Shown in pieces: positions 42,989-51,041 of a DNA stretch of 64,000 nucleotides. The stretch is from assembly GCF_023370075.1 (NCBI RefSeq), contig NZ_CP097157.1, positions 1-64,000 on the forward strand, given 5' to 3'. Numbering within the stretch: position 1 is the stretch's first letter; the number at the start of each line of letters is the position of its first letter. The notes below the pieces were generated by a model. That model made no database searches, was not told the origin of the DNA, and saw nothing but the letters and a program-made list of their open reading frames with translations. Source of the stretch: Deinococcus sp. QL22 (lineage in GTDB: Bacteria; Deinococcota; Deinococci; Deinococcales; Deinococcaceae). The translations under genes were made by a program, and so were the position numbers.

Positions 42989-43414
42989 TCAGCGGTCAGA
43001 GGGTTCTGATGCAGCTTGCTGTTTTGACCATGCTATGGCGGCCTGGAAGTCCTCTGGAGTCGGTGGAACCAACTTGAACCAAGGGTAGGCGAACACCTCT
43101 TCCTGTTCTCGGTAAGGAGTCTTGGAATTAACCGTCGTGAATCCTGCTCCCGGCACACCTTCTTGATTGACGACCAAGATCGTTAGAGGAGGGAGGGCGT
43201 GCTGGCGACAGTACTGCATGATGTTGTTCAAGACGGATGTCAGGGCTTGATTGTTCGCATAATCCATCAGCCCACTGAGTTCCCCGTAGCGCACCATTTG
43301 TCGGTTGTGCGCGCGGCCAATGAGATACTGCCAAGCTTGGAGCGCGCGCCAGGCGGAGCGTTGTCCAGTACCTTCAGGTTTACTGTTGACAGCATCATTG
43401 AATGTCAGGGGCAT
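42989..43414 (-). CDS. Hypothetical protein with a winged-helix-like pattern
   Basis: The 141-residue protein contains AWRALQAWQYLIGRAHNRQMVRYGELSGLMDYANNQALTSVLNNIMQYCRQHALPPLTILVVNQEGVPGAGF. The Y-G-E-L-x-x-x-x-x-Y then helix and LPPLTxLVVN pattern recalls small proteins with an alkyltransferase-like DNA-binding fold, but no catalytic PCHR motif is present. The family is not identified with confidence. It starts at ATG 43414 with no clear partner and is followed by a broken SUKH gene on the same strand. Confidence 0.6.
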   Translation of the reverse strand: MPLTFNDAVNSKPEGTGQRSAWRALQAWQYLIGRAHNRQMVRYGELSGLMDYANNQALTSVLNNIMQYCRQHALPPLTILVVNQEGVPGAGFTTVNSKTPYREQEEVFAYPWFKLVPPTPEDFQAAIAWSKQQAASEPSDR

Positions 43415-43968
43415 AGCTCACTTATCTAACCACAATGTCTATGTCAGCCCAGATTACTTTGGAATAAAGTTTTTGTTCTCGGTTTTCCTCTGCCACCTTT
43501 CCTTTATTGCCCTCTCGCGCCCTCTCCCCACGCTGGGCCTTTGCCCCGGCTTCCGCTTCAGGAGTGCATGTCAGTGTGTATCACTGGGACCGATTTGAAC
43601 GCTTGAGCCTGAGCGGCAGCTCAATGCTGAACTGGATTGGGCACTAGAAGTCGTCTGGAAGAGCAGTGGACTCTAGAGTCCCTGCCGAGCTCTGACCCTA
43701 TGACAGGGGGACGATCAGAGGATAACTACTCATCTGCCGTTGCGTCCTCACACTGAGTTATTCCCCTAACTGACCAGATGTCTAAACCCAGCACACATTA
43801 CCCCACACCATCACCCAGTTAGCTAGGGCGCGTCAGTCAAGTATGAGCAACAGCGATCACATGGTTTCTGGCTTCTCTTTTGACACCTAAGCCGGGGGAG
43901 GGTTGTGGAGTAGCTTCGTGATGCGAATGTGCGCCCCAGGGCCGTCGGCGAGCGCGGTACGTTGAGGG
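43415..43968. other. Region without a gene
   Basis: About 550 bases with no convincing frame. A segment GGATAACTACTCA near 43732 resembles the arm of the hairpin split by the IS982-type element, but nothing else is shared. Confidence 0.4.
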
Positions 43969-44163
43969 ATGCAGCGAGAGACTGAGCACTTTGTGGTGAC
44001 GTTCAGTGAGCAAGCGGTGTTGGTGGCCACTGGGCAACTCGATGGGCCCTGCACGGCCGTGAGCCTGCGCAACTTAGGGCCGGGCCAGCTGATTATCCGG
44101 GGTTGCGGGGCCGGTGGTATCCCTATCACTCAGAGGAAGAGCTGTTGCTGCGCTAGGGGATAG
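43969..44163 (+). CDS. Short plus-strand frame, possibly a fragment
   Basis: The 64-residue frame starts at ATG 43969 with a beta-rich segment (HFVVTFSEQAVLVATGQLDGPCTAVSLRNLGPGQLIIRG), then becomes Cys/Arg-rich and ends. In another frame the next bases read like a continuation (YPYHSEEELLLR), so a frameshift in an older gene is likely. The family is unknown. Confidence 0.4.
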   Translation: MQRETEHFVVTFSEQAVLVATGQLDGPCTAVSLRNLGPGQLIIRGCGAGGIPITQRKSCCCARG

Positions 44164-44189
44164 TTCGAGAAAGAGCGAACAATTTCGAT

Positions 44190-44492
44190 GTGGTGCAGTA
44201 CTTGGTGCTGGAGCCAGGCAGGGGCGTAGAACTATTTACCCAACAGGAGGCCCGTAAGTTCGAACGGGTGTACGGCGGAGCCGAAGTGCTGCGCGGGTTT
44301 GATTGTCGGCTCGTGCTGGTCGTGAACCTGCCGGGTGGTCATGCACAGTTACCCTTCCGGCTGGAACATCGAACCACCACACTGGGCGAGCAGATGTTCA
44401 TTCGGGAATTGGCACAGGCCGACAGCAGGAGCCATGCGCGGCATGCGAAACCGCCTGATTGCCTGGCGATCCCTGCGGCGATGCGGGCATGA
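44190..44492 (+). CDS. Short plus-strand protein before the paralogue array
   Basis: The 100-residue frame (GTG 44190) has the coding-like segment MVQYLVLEPGRGVELFTQQE and VYGGAEVLRGFDCRLVLVVNLPGG. Its stop overlaps an ATG at 44489 (ATGA), as in translationally coupled genes. That next frame begins MSTVPAQLQ but soon runs antisense to the first paralogue gene at 44546, as though interrupted. The family is unknown. Confidence 0.45.
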   Translation: MVQYLVLEPGRGVELFTQQEARKFERVYGGAEVLRGFDCRLVLVVNLPGGHAQLPFRLEHRTTTLGEQMFIRELAQADSRSHARHAKPPDCLAIPAAMRA

Positions 44493-44545
44493 GCACCGTA
44501 CCCGCTCAACTGCAAATGAGCTGTCACTCGCGGCAAGTTGGATGG

Positions 44546-44917
44546 CTAACGGAACAGGCCGACAACCACAGATTGATTGCGCTGCGCCACGAATCTCACG
44601 TCGATCGGAGACAGCCAATACCAGGCGTCCTCCAGCACGGTGCCCAACCGCTGCACGTTGCCCTCCGTTCTGGCCTGTTTCATGACCGTCGTGAAGAGGC
44701 CCGAGTCCAGCGCGATCAGCCCACGCAGTTCCCAGCCTTCCGGTTGAATTGCGGTGGCCTGCGCCACCGCATGGGCGTCCAGTCCACTCAAATCTACCGG
44801 AATGGACTCCGGCTCCGGCGAGAGGTGCAGCAGTTTCCCGTCAAACGCCTCAATTCTATAAGAGGGCACGCTGAGGGTCACATCCGGAGAGAACGTCGTG
44901 CGGTCAGTCACGTACAT
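44546..44917 (-). CDS. Paralogue array member 1 (unknown ~125-residue family)
   Basis: This 123-residue protein starts MYVTDRTTFSPD at ATG 44917. The family, seen five times in 44546-46790, shares an N-terminal MYxTxRTxFP, a central EGWELRGLIAxDxxxF motif, then LGxVLxDAWYxLxPI and a C-terminal VVVGLxR. The pattern of alternating strands and one helix suggests a small compact domain; there is no signal peptide or catalytic motif. This member is the most divergent. The gene lies antisense to a plus-strand frame that appears interrupted at both of its edges. Confidence 0.7.
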   Translation of the reverse strand: MYVTDRTTFSPDVTLSVPSYRIEAFDGKLLHLSPEPESIPVDLSGLDAHAVAQATAIQPEGWELRGLIALDSGLFTTVMKQARTEGNVQRLGTVLEDAWYWLSPIDVRFVAQRNQSVVVGLFR

Positions 44918-44949
44918 GACCCCAAGGTATCGCCATCTCGGGGGACTAG

Positions 44950-45075
44950 GTGCTGAGCTGGCTCCATGTCCAGCCTGCCCCTGCGGCTCAGAAGACAGGC
45001 CTGACGGCTGAAGTCGAGAGCACCTTGCCGGTCAATGTGCAGCGCGAGTACCAACATGGCGGGCGGCAGACATGA
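44950..45075 (+). CDS. Short plus-strand frame between paralogues
   Basis: A 41-residue frame from GTG 44950 ends at TGA 45073-45075, overlapping the next ATG (45072) in an ATGA. It has coding-like composition (TAEVESTLPVNVQREYQHGG) and may be the 3' part of the gene whose start is at 44489, the two parts being separated by paralogue 1. The evidence is thin. Confidence 0.35.
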   Translation: MLSWLHVQPAPAAQKTGLTAEVESTLPVNVQREYQHGGRQT

Positions 45076-45278
45076 GCCCCACCCGTCCGCTCCCACACAC
45101 CCGCAGCGTCACGGCCATTGAGGCGGACAACATCATCGACCGCCACGCCAAGAGCCGCAAGATGAATAAGTGCATCTGCAAGCTGGCTCTGCACAAGGAC
45201 GGACTAAACACCGCTGCAGGGCTACTGCGGCAAGATGCTGGGCGATACTTCCTCAGCATGCCGGGGTGTGGGGCATGA
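45072..45278 (+). CDS. Short plus-strand protein between paralogues
   Basis: The 68-residue protein starts at ATG 45072 and ends in an ATGA overlap (ATG 45275), after which the next frame is lost in paralogue 2. It is basic, with a helix-like SVTAIEADNIIDRHAKSRKMNKCICKLALH segment. The chain of ATGA overlaps (44489, 45072, 45275) suggests a former plus-strand operon now broken up by the paralogue genes. The family is unknown. Confidence 0.4.
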   Translation: MSPTRPLPHTRSVTAIEADNIIDRHAKSRKMNKCICKLALHKDGLNTAAGLLRQDAGRYFLSMPGCGA

Positions 45279-45283
45279 GCGGG

Positions 45284-45655
45284 CTAACGATACAGGCCAA
45301 TGACCAAGTACTCCCCCGCACGTGGGTCGAAGATCAATTCCACCGGAACCCACTGGTACCACGCGTCTCGCAACACCGTGCCGAACGTGTGGGCCGTGCC
45401 GTTCACGACGACCTGCCTGAACGCATCCACAAACTGAAGCGAATCCACAGTGATCAAGCCACGAATCTCCGTGCCCCCAGGCCGAACACGCCTGACGTTC
45501 GCCATAGAGGGCGCATCGAACTCAGCACAATCCACGGTGATGGACCGATCTTCGGGCCTCAAGTCCACATTCTGACCCGTGAGGGCATTGATTTGATAAC
45601 AAGGCACCCCAATTTTCATTCCCTGAGGGAAGGAGGTGCGGCGGGTGCGGTACAT
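45284..45655 (-). CDS. Paralogue array member 2
   Basis: The 123-residue protein starts at ATG 45655 (MYRTRRTSFPQG), chosen by alignment with the other members; the frame is open to 45718. It keeps the family pattern TEIRGLITVDSLQF, FGTVLRDAWYQWVPVE and EYLVIGLYR. No function is known. Its stop falls only a few bases after the ATGA overlap of the plus-strand frame ending at 45278, a position like that of member 1. Confidence 0.7.
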   Translation of the reverse strand: MYRTRRTSFPQGMKIGVPCYQINALTGQNVDLRPEDRSITVDCAEFDAPSMANVRRVRPGGTEIRGLITVDSLQFVDAFRQVVVNGTAHTFGTVLRDAWYQWVPVELIFDPRAGEYLVIGLYR

Positions 45656-45745
45656 GCGGCCTACCCTAGTGTCCTCCTTTTTAAGCAAACCCCGCCCTTC
45701 CCCCCTTTGCTTGCCCACAGGACGCTCCGTCTTCAGGGGACAGAG

Positions 45746-46117
45746 TCAGCGGTACAGGCCCACAAGCACGACTTGTCCCGCCCGGGGAGGACTGTGCTCT
45801 TCAACCGCGGTCAGCAGATACCAGTCGTCCCCCAGCACGACACCAAAGCGGCGCGAGGTCGTAGCGGTCATCGCGTGCTGGAGAGCTTGTTCAAAGATGA
45901 CGGCGTCCACGGCGATGAGGCCCCGCAGTTCCCATCCCTCTGGCCGCATCTCCCGGGCACAGGCGATAGCGTGGGCGTTCATGGCAGCAACGTTCACTAC
46001 CATGCCCCAAGGCTCCTGGATCAACTCCAAACCCAAGCCATTGAACGCTTCAATCCGGTAGCAGGGCAACTCAACCGTCTGCCCAATGGGAAAGGTCGCG
46101 CGGCAGGTGCGGTACAT
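45746..46117 (-). CDS. Paralogue array member 3
   Basis: The 123-residue protein starts at ATG 46117 (MYRTCRATFPIG) and has the best-conserved family core: EGWELRGLIAVDAVIF, RRFGVVLGDDWYLLTAVE and VVLVGLYR. It is separated by about 90 bases from each neighbour, and those gaps share short similar leader sequence, indicating duplication of gene plus promoter region. The function is unknown. Confidence 0.72.
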   Translation of the reverse strand: MYRTCRATFPIGQTVELPCYRIEAFNGLGLELIQEPWGMVVNVAAMNAHAIACAREMRPEGWELRGLIAVDAVIFEQALQHAMTATTSRRFGVVLGDDWYLLTAVEEHSPPRAGQVVLVGLYR

Positions 46118-46207
46118 GCGATTTACCCTAGTGTTCCCCTCCTGAAGCAAACCTCACTCTTTCCCACAGTGCTTGCCGACAGGACTCCACGTCTTCAAGG
46201 GGCAAGG

Positions 46208-46585
46208 TCAGCGGTACAAGCCCACGAGCACAGACTCCCCAGCACGCACAGGGACGTGCCGTTGCCATTCAATCGGGGCCAGGAGATACCACGCCTCTTC
46301 CAGCAGGGCACCCAGTCCGGGCGAGTTTTCATCGTTCATGGCCAGTTGAAACACGGTGGCGAAGAGCATGGCGTCCACAGCGATCAGACCTCGAATCTCC
46401 CCACCCTCATGCAATACGTCCGTCACACAGGCAATGGCACGGGCGTCCAGAGCCGTAACATCCACCTTCAGGCACCGAGGCTCCTGGACCAACACCAAGC
46501 TCCGGCCATCGAACGCCCTCATCTGGTAGTGGGGGACCTCCACCGTCTGGTTCCTGGGGAAGGTGGTGCGGCGTGTGTGGTACAT
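46208..46585 (-). CDS. Paralogue array member 4
   Basis: The 125-residue protein starts at ATG 46585 (MYHTRRTTFPRNQ) and keeps GGEIRGLIAVDAMLF, LGALLEEAWYLLAPIE and SVLVGLYR. The middle of the domain (REPRCLKVDVTALDARAIACVTDV) is a strand-helix segment shared with member 3. It belongs to the minus-strand array in which genes follow each other without overlap. The function is unknown. Confidence 0.72.
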   Translation of the reverse strand: MYHTRRTTFPRNQTVEVPHYQMRAFDGRSLVLVQEPRCLKVDVTALDARAIACVTDVLHEGGEIRGLIAVDAMLFATVFQLAMNDENSPGLGALLEEAWYLLAPIEWQRHVPVRAGESVLVGLYR

Positions 46586-46675
46586 ACGGCCTACGGTAGT
46601 GTTCCACCCCTCAAAAAAATCGCATTTTTCCTCTCACCGATTGTTCACACGACCTTCAGCCTTCAGAACGGAGGC

Positions 46676-46787
46676 CTAGCGGTACAGGCCCACGACCACG
46701 TGCTGCCCCAGATGAGGGGTAAATCGTGAGTCGATTGGAGTCAGCTGATACTACACGTCGTCAAAGACGCTTCCAAAGCGGCGGGCA
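46676..46787 (-). pseudogene. Paralogue array member 5, C-terminal fragment
   Basis: The frame reads RRFGSVFDDV, a TAG where the family has Trp, then YQLTPIDSRFTPHLGQHVVVGLYR and a stop at 46676. Only the last third of the family domain remains. It is fused to the broken start of the macro-domain gene on the other strand near 46788, so one event may have truncated both. Confidence 0.7.
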
Positions 46788-47134
46788 TTGCCTGGGCAAA
46801 GGGACAGGATGACAAACTGGAGCCGTTCGAGCTGGGCCGCGTGCAGTTCGTGGACGTTGAGCCGACCTTCTGGGTGGCGAACCTGATTGGGCAGCACGAC
46901 ATCGCTCGTCAGGCCCGCGCCACCCGCGTGCCGCCGGTGCGGTACGACGCGATCCGCGAGGGCCTCGGCCGGGTGCGGGCGTTCACCCAGGAACATCAGG
47001 CGAGCGTGCACATGCCCCGCATCGGCGCCGGCCTCGCCGGCGGGGACTGGACCGTCATTGAGGGCATCGTGCAGAAAGAACTGACAGGCCAGGGTGTGAG
47101 CGTCACGGTCTATGACCTCCCGCCGCGTCCGTGA
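46788..47134 (+). pseudogene. Macro-domain protein, 5' truncated
   Basis: The frame reads LEPFELGRVQFVDVEPTFWVANLIGQHDI, then RVPPVRYDAIREGLGRVRAF, HMPRIGAGLAGGDWTVIEGIV and VTVYDLP. These match the C-terminal two-thirds of ADP-ribose-binding macro domains (the IGAGLAGGDW loop is diagnostic). The N-terminal strand and the first ADP-ribose loop are missing, and the frame joins a fragment of the paralogue family. It may be non-functional unless an internal ATG (46841) makes a partial domain. Confidence 0.75.
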
Positions 47135-47245
47135 GTGACCTGACATTTGCCCGCCTCCCTGAGCACCTAGCACTTCGAGGAAGGTACGTTCCTGTGCGCC
47201 ACGTCTGGGACACCGTGCTGCTCTGATGTCAGCCGTTATCTATAG

Positions 47246-47644
47246 CTACCGAATCAATTCGACGGACACGTTGAGGGCCAGAGTATGCCAAGCGCGGTCT
47301 GCAGTAAGGATCGGTTGATTCAGACGTTGCCCAAGGGCAAGACAATAGCGGTCACCCAGAGATAACCCCGCGCTGCGCGTCACGCCATACAAATCTGCGA
47401 CCGTCACTGCGTCTTCAAGCTGTCCTGCATCCACGAGCAACAGCTGGCCTAAAATGCCCCGCTCCGTGAGTTGCCGAGTGACATCAGTGGCCGCTGCCCC
47501 TTTGCTCGCCAACTTGGTCAACACTTCCGCCCAGTTCACGGTATGGATGGTGGCCCCTTGCTGCAAGGCCTCATCCACCCGCTCGGCCCCGGGTTCACCC
47601 TGCAACCAAGCTAAGACGGCAGAGGCGTCCAGAACCATGCTCAT
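47246..47644 (-). CDS. vapC: VapC-type PIN-domain toxin
   Basis: The 132-residue protein has the PIN-domain acids: Asp6 in MVLDASAVLAWL, the Glu in VNWAEVLTKL, and Asp residues in LSLGDRYCLALG and ILTADRAW. VapC toxins are RNases that cut tRNA or rRNA and are held by a DNA-binding antitoxin. Its start overlaps the antitoxin stop by four bases. It looks intact. It probably helps maintain the plasmid or respond to stress. Confidence 0.9.
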   Translation of the reverse strand: MSMVLDASAVLAWLQGEPGAERVDEALQQGATIHTVNWAEVLTKLASKGAAATDVTRQLTERGILGQLLLVDAGQLEDAVTVADLYGVTRSAGLSLGDRYCLALGQRLNQPILTADRAWHTLALNVSVELIR

Positions 47645-47901
47645 TCCTGAGCCGCTTCCTGACGCCGCTCTTCAATCAACTCGTCTGCGAGCGACTCTCC
47701 ATTCATTGCTAGATGCGCGAACATGCCCCGCGTGCTGGCAATAGCATGTCCGGCGGTAACCAGTTCTGCCTTGCCCTTCTCAGCGACTCTTACAATCAAA
47801 CGGTCACCCGAATGGATGCCCATGCTTTGCCGGAAGGCTACGGGGAGGAACACCCGGCCATTTTCCTTCACTTCCAGAGTAAATGCCTCTTTGGCGGTCA
47901 T
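47641..47901 (-). CDS. AbrB/MazE-type antitoxin
   Basis: The 86-residue protein has a swapped-hairpin AbrB-type N-terminus: FTLEVKENGRVFLPVAFRQSMGIHSGDRLIVRVAEKGKAELVT. The helical tail (MFAHLAMNGESLADELIEERRQEA) is the likely toxin-binding part. It precedes and overlaps the PIN toxin gene (ATGA), the normal order for VapBC pairs. It should bind and repress its own promoter near 47902-47935, which it shares as a divergent region with the recombinase gene. Confidence 0.88.
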   Translation of the reverse strand: MTAKEAFTLEVKENGRVFLPVAFRQSMGIHSGDRLIVRVAEKGKAELVTAGHAIASTRGMFAHLAMNGESLADELIEERRQEAAQE

Positions 47902-47937
47902 AGGGCAAGTTTAGCATTTCTGCCACCTCCCTTCTCT

Positions 47938-47965
47938 TTGCCGTGTGTTTTATACTACCGATAAT
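47938..47965 (+). promoter_or_regulatory. Probable promoter of the tyrosine recombinase
   Basis: TTGCCG (47938-47943) and GATAAT (47960-47965) are 16 bases apart, and the recombinase start is about 30 bases further on after an AAGGAG ribosome site. Confidence 0.6.
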
Positions 47966-47995
47966 GTCTGTTACACCCAGATAAGGAGAAACGTC

Positions 47996-48943
47996 TTGAC
48001 CCTGGTTCCCCAATCCACTGTTCCCCCCCTCGACCCGATCCAATTGGTCTTGGACTCCGTCACCTCACCTCTGACCAAAGCCGCTTACCGAACAGCTCTC
48101 ACCGATTTTCTGGGCTGGTGGAATGAACAGGGGAGACCCCCCCTGAGTAAAGCAGTGGTGCAACGCTACGTCGCCGTTCTGGTTGGAGACGGCCGTTCCT
48201 CTGCGAGTGTGAACCAGCGGCTCTCTGCTATCCGCAAACTGGTGCGTGAAGCCGCTGACAACGGCCAATTGGGAATCTTCGAGGCGGAAAGCATCGCGCG
48301 GGTCAAAGGCATCAAAAAACAAGGGCAACGCACCGGAGCGTGGCTGAGCCGGGTTCAAGCGCAAGAGTTGCTGCTCGCCCCGGATGTCTCCACCCTGCGC
48401 GGTCTGCGGGATCGGGCTCTGCTGGCCGTGCTGCTGGGCTGTGGTCTACGGCGTTCGGAACTCGTGAACCTGACCTTCCAGCATGTTCAGCAGCGGGAAG
48501 GGCGCTGGGTGGTGCTCGACCTCACCGGCAAGCACGGACGAACCCGGACGGTGCCCATGCCAGCTTGGTGTAAGGCGGCCATGGATGCGTGGACAACGAA
48601 AGCGGAATTGAACAGCGGGCATATCTTCCGCCCGACCGCGCCACGGGGATCGAAAGTCCTCGCCCGCGCTTGCCTCTCCCACGAAGCGGTGGCCCTGATC
48701 GTGCGCAAGTACGGCACCCAAGTAGGCCGCTCAGATCTGACCCCCGAAGGCGTCGCCCTCGCGCCGCACGATTTACGCCGCACGTTCGCTAAGCTCGCCC
48801 ATAAGGGCGGCGCGCCGATCGACCAGATTCAGCTCTCCCTCGGCCATGCCAGTATTCAAACCACGGAGGTTTATCTGGGCATCGATCAAAACCTTGAAAG
48901 TGCCCCCTGCGATGTACTAGGCCTCTCCTTAAAAGGCAGTTGA
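47996..48943 (+). CDS. Tyrosine recombinase/integrase
   Basis: The start is TTG 47996, seven bases after AAGGAG (47983-47988). The protein has an N-terminal SAM-like core-binding domain (SPLTKAAYRTALTDFLGWWNEQ) and a C-terminal catalytic domain. That domain has Arg in GCGLRRSELVNLTF, Lys in TGKHGRTRTVPM, HDLRRTFAKLAH, and the GHASIQTTEVYLG motif with the Tyr. The set is complete. The 315-residue length is that of XerD-like or plasmid integrases. On a plasmid it may resolve dimers or move cassettes; its target site is not identified. Confidence 0.9.
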   Translation: MTLVPQSTVPPLDPIQLVLDSVTSPLTKAAYRTALTDFLGWWNEQGRPPLSKAVVQRYVAVLVGDGRSSASVNQRLSAIRKLVREAADNGQLGIFEAESIARVKGIKKQGQRTGAWLSRVQAQELLLAPDVSTLRGLRDRALLAVLLGCGLRRSELVNLTFQHVQQREGRWVVLDLTGKHGRTRTVPMPAWCKAAMDAWTTKAELNSGHIFRPTAPRGSKVLARACLSHEAVALIVRKYGTQVGRSDLTPEGVALAPHDLRRTFAKLAHKGGAPIDQIQLSLGHASIQTTEVYLGIDQNLESAPCDVLGLSLKGS

Positions 48944-49196
48944 CTGAGGGCGCCTTCTGGCGCTTCAACTCACGAACCGACGGTCAAGAGCTGTTATGGG
49001 AGATGGATTGATGCCTTAAGGTGCTCGAACGCTCGTTGAAGCACCTGTAAAAGCAGCCGTCAGCCCGCCTCATGGCCTGTCAACAGGCTTGGTCGGGTGA
49101 CCTGACTTCTTGAATGGGTGGTTACCCTCCTGCTTGCGGTGCCAACAGCACTGAGGATTGGTAAGAACAATTATCAACGGGACAGGTCTGACAGCA
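48944..49196. other. Gap with a short hairpin
   Basis: GCGCC and GGCGC arms at 48951-48964 just after the recombinase stop could be a weak terminator. The rest of the 250 bases shows no gene. Confidence 0.4.
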
Positions 49197-49595
49197 TCAT
49201 GCTTTTAAGGGCAGAACGACCCTGCGTTCACCTACGTATTCCACAGTCATCTTCGGGTTTAAAAACGTGAGCTCATACCAGCCATGAGCTCGCCTCAGAG
49301 AGCCGGCTAGCCGGACAGACTCGTTCAACATTTCGAACTCGTAGATATCCGCTAACTCAGCAGGAAGATGTTCGACTGCAGCCAATGTCCCACCCTCCAT
49401 ATGCTCCTGAATGCAAAGAGCTGTCCACTCCGAGAGCTCAAGGCGTACGCCTTCCAGCACCAGATCTGGGTCAACATATGCACCAGTCAAGCCCACGACG
49501 AAGGTTCGGATCTCCTGGTTCAAGCACATCACCACGACTGGTTCATCAGGAGAGAACGTCAAGGCAGGGTAATCCCGAGGCTGAAGCCGTATCAC
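49197..49595 (-). CDS. Hypothetical protein, 132 residues
   Basis: The frame from GTG 49595 is beta-rich and acidic (PALTFSPDEPVVVMCLNQEIRTFVVGLTG, then ERRVVLPLKA at the end), with no signal peptide. Coding is supported by composition and by a long frame without stops. I recognise no family. It is isolated between the recombinase and an IS1-like remnant on the same strand. Confidence 0.5.
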   Translation of the reverse strand: MIRLQPRDYPALTFSPDEPVVVMCLNQEIRTFVVGLTGAYVDPDLVLEGVRLELSEWTALCIQEHMEGGTLAAVEHLPAELADIYEFEMLNESVRLAGSLRRAHGWYELTFLNPKMTVEYVGERRVVLPLKA

Positions 49596-49636
49596 GCAGT
49601 CATACTGTCACGCTCCAGCGGGTCGTGGCGTCAACG

Positions 49637-49775
49637 TCATGACGCGTTGTCGCGGTGAATGAACATCCAGATCAGGAGTTCGAGATGCTCTTGCTTGCGG
49701 CTGAACGATAGGCTCTTCCGCACCAAATGGGCGACCCGGAGCCGCAACGTGGCGTTGCCCCTGACACCCTCAGAG
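49637..49775 (-). pseudogene. IS1-type transposase C-terminal remnant
   Basis: NATLRLRVAHLVRKSLSFSRKQEHLELLIWMFIH resembles the C-terminal end of IS1-family InsB-type transposases (N-x-x-x-R-x-x-x-x-x-L-x-R-x-[ST]-x-x-F-S-[KR]). It ends at a TGA (49639-49637). Nothing of the catalytic part is found. Confidence 0.65.
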
Positions 49776-49956
49776 CGTGGCCCCGGCGAAGGCATAAGCC
49801 GCGCTCTTTGTCCTGGTGTCTGAGGTTGTTACAGGTTGAAACAACCTCAAAGCCAGACCCGCCGGACTGCGGAAGTGCTGCCCGCCGTTAGGATGACTAA
49901 CGCCGCGCACGGAGAGATAAGTGAACGGCGACAAGTAAACCGAACCGATACCGTGT

Positions 49957-50463
49957 TCAATCCACGGTGCAGTTGCCAGGCAAACGTTGGAGACTGGGCA
50001 AAGCCAATCGCCAAGAGCCTTCTACAGCACGCACGCATATGCCGTCAGGCAGCAGAGCCAGAGCCAAGGGTGGATTTCCGTGCCGTGAAGATGGAGTGAT
50101 CACCACTGACCGCCCTCCTCCATTTCGGTTCCAGATTCGAAGCGTGTTATAGCCAGCCCCCAAGAGGTACTTACTGTCACGCGTCCACAACAACTGCTTG
50201 ACGAAACTGTTGGGGAGTGTCTGCACCGCACGTCCAGGTCGAGCAAGTTTGACTTCACACCCAGTGAACCGGAGCGCTTCCCAGCAGAACTGCACGGCGG
50301 CGGCCTGCCGATCAGGTGAATAGAGCGTCTGCGTATGTTCCCAAGCATAACTGTCAGTGTTCGGCGCCGATCTCACGGTGACCTGCTTCCCTGGAGGGAA
50401 GGGCACCGCTACCTGGACATCTGGCCTTGCAGCAAGCAGGGAAACGATCAGGAAGAGAACCAT
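49957..50463 (-). CDS. Secreted beta-propeller-like protein
   Basis: The 168-residue protein starts MVLFLIVSLLAARPD with a short signal peptide. LLWTRDSKYLLGAGYNTLRIWNRNGG matches one blade of a WD40-type propeller, and other parts repeat a strand-turn-strand pattern (LYSPDRQAAAVQF). Only three to four blades would fit, so it may be partial or form a smaller fold. It shares about 65 bases with the divergent lipoprotein at 50529. The function is unknown. Confidence 0.55.
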   Translation of the reverse strand: MVLFLIVSLLAARPDVQVAVPFPPGKQVTVRSAPNTDSYAWEHTQTLYSPDRQAAAVQFCWEALRFTGCEVKLARPGRAVQTLPNSFVKQLLWTRDSKYLLGAGYNTLRIWNRNGGGRSVVITPSSRHGNPPLALALLPDGICVRAVEGSWRLALPSLQRLPGNCTVD

Positions 50464-50528
50464 ACGTCAGGGTACTTCGGGCAACACGGCGCTGCTCGGG
50501 CGTCAACGTGACCGATAACGGCGGGGCC

Positions 50529-51041
50529 ATGCTTAAGCTCCTGCTGGCCCTTACGCTGGCCCTGAGCGCCTGCGCGACCCCGCCCCGCCCCAAAGTGTCC
50601 GCGCTGACCCATCTGGCCGCCCAAGCCCTGCGAGACTGCCCCGTGCCCATGACTGTCAAAGCTCTGGCCCGCATTTCGACTGGCCTGCTCTACCTCAGCG
50701 AAACTGACGCGCCGTTCTCGCCGGTTTGGTCTCCCGCCCAACGCTTGCCTCCTGCAGAGTCGGTGGTGCAGTTCGTCATGCTCGATGCCGCCGCCGTTGA
50801 AGTCCGCGAGTTTGAGGCCTTCTTTGAGCGCCTGACCACGCCCACCGATCCACTCGACCCCGCCAGCGCCCAAAGTGCCCGCCGTTTCCGCTTGCTGCGG
50901 GATACTTTCCGCCGCTCTTATTCTGCCATGCAGGTCTACCGCGTGCAGGAGCGGGACAACCCCGCCGTGTGGCGCATTTTTATCTTGGGCGAAGATCGCG
51001 GCGGCGTGTCGGGTCTGGAAACGTGGGCGGTAGAAACGTGA
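50529..51041 (+). CDS. Lipoprotein of unknown family
   Basis: The start at ATG 50529 begins a signal peptide (MLKLLLALTLALSACATPP) with lipobox LSAC at residues ~12-15. The mature protein (about 155 residues) is helical with two hydrophobic stretches and an Arg-rich segment (RRFRLLRDTFRRSYSAM), then a strand pair near the end (AVWRIFILGEDRGGV). I do not recognise the family. It overlaps the next tiny gene by GTGA. Confidence 0.65.
   Translation: MLKLLLALTLALSACATPPRPKVSALTHLAAQALRDCPVPMTVKALARISTGLLYLSETDAPFSPVWSPAQRLPPAESVVQFVMLDAAAVEVREFEAFFERLTTPTDPLDPASAQSARRFRLLRDTFRRSYSAMQVYRVQERDNPAVWRIFILGEDRGGVSGLETWAVET

Noticed and set aside
45170..46729. Long plus-strand frame of 519 codons
   Set aside because: It runs antisense to four minus-strand paralogues whose protein motifs are conserved. 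The frame stays open because the paralogues share codon phase and composition.
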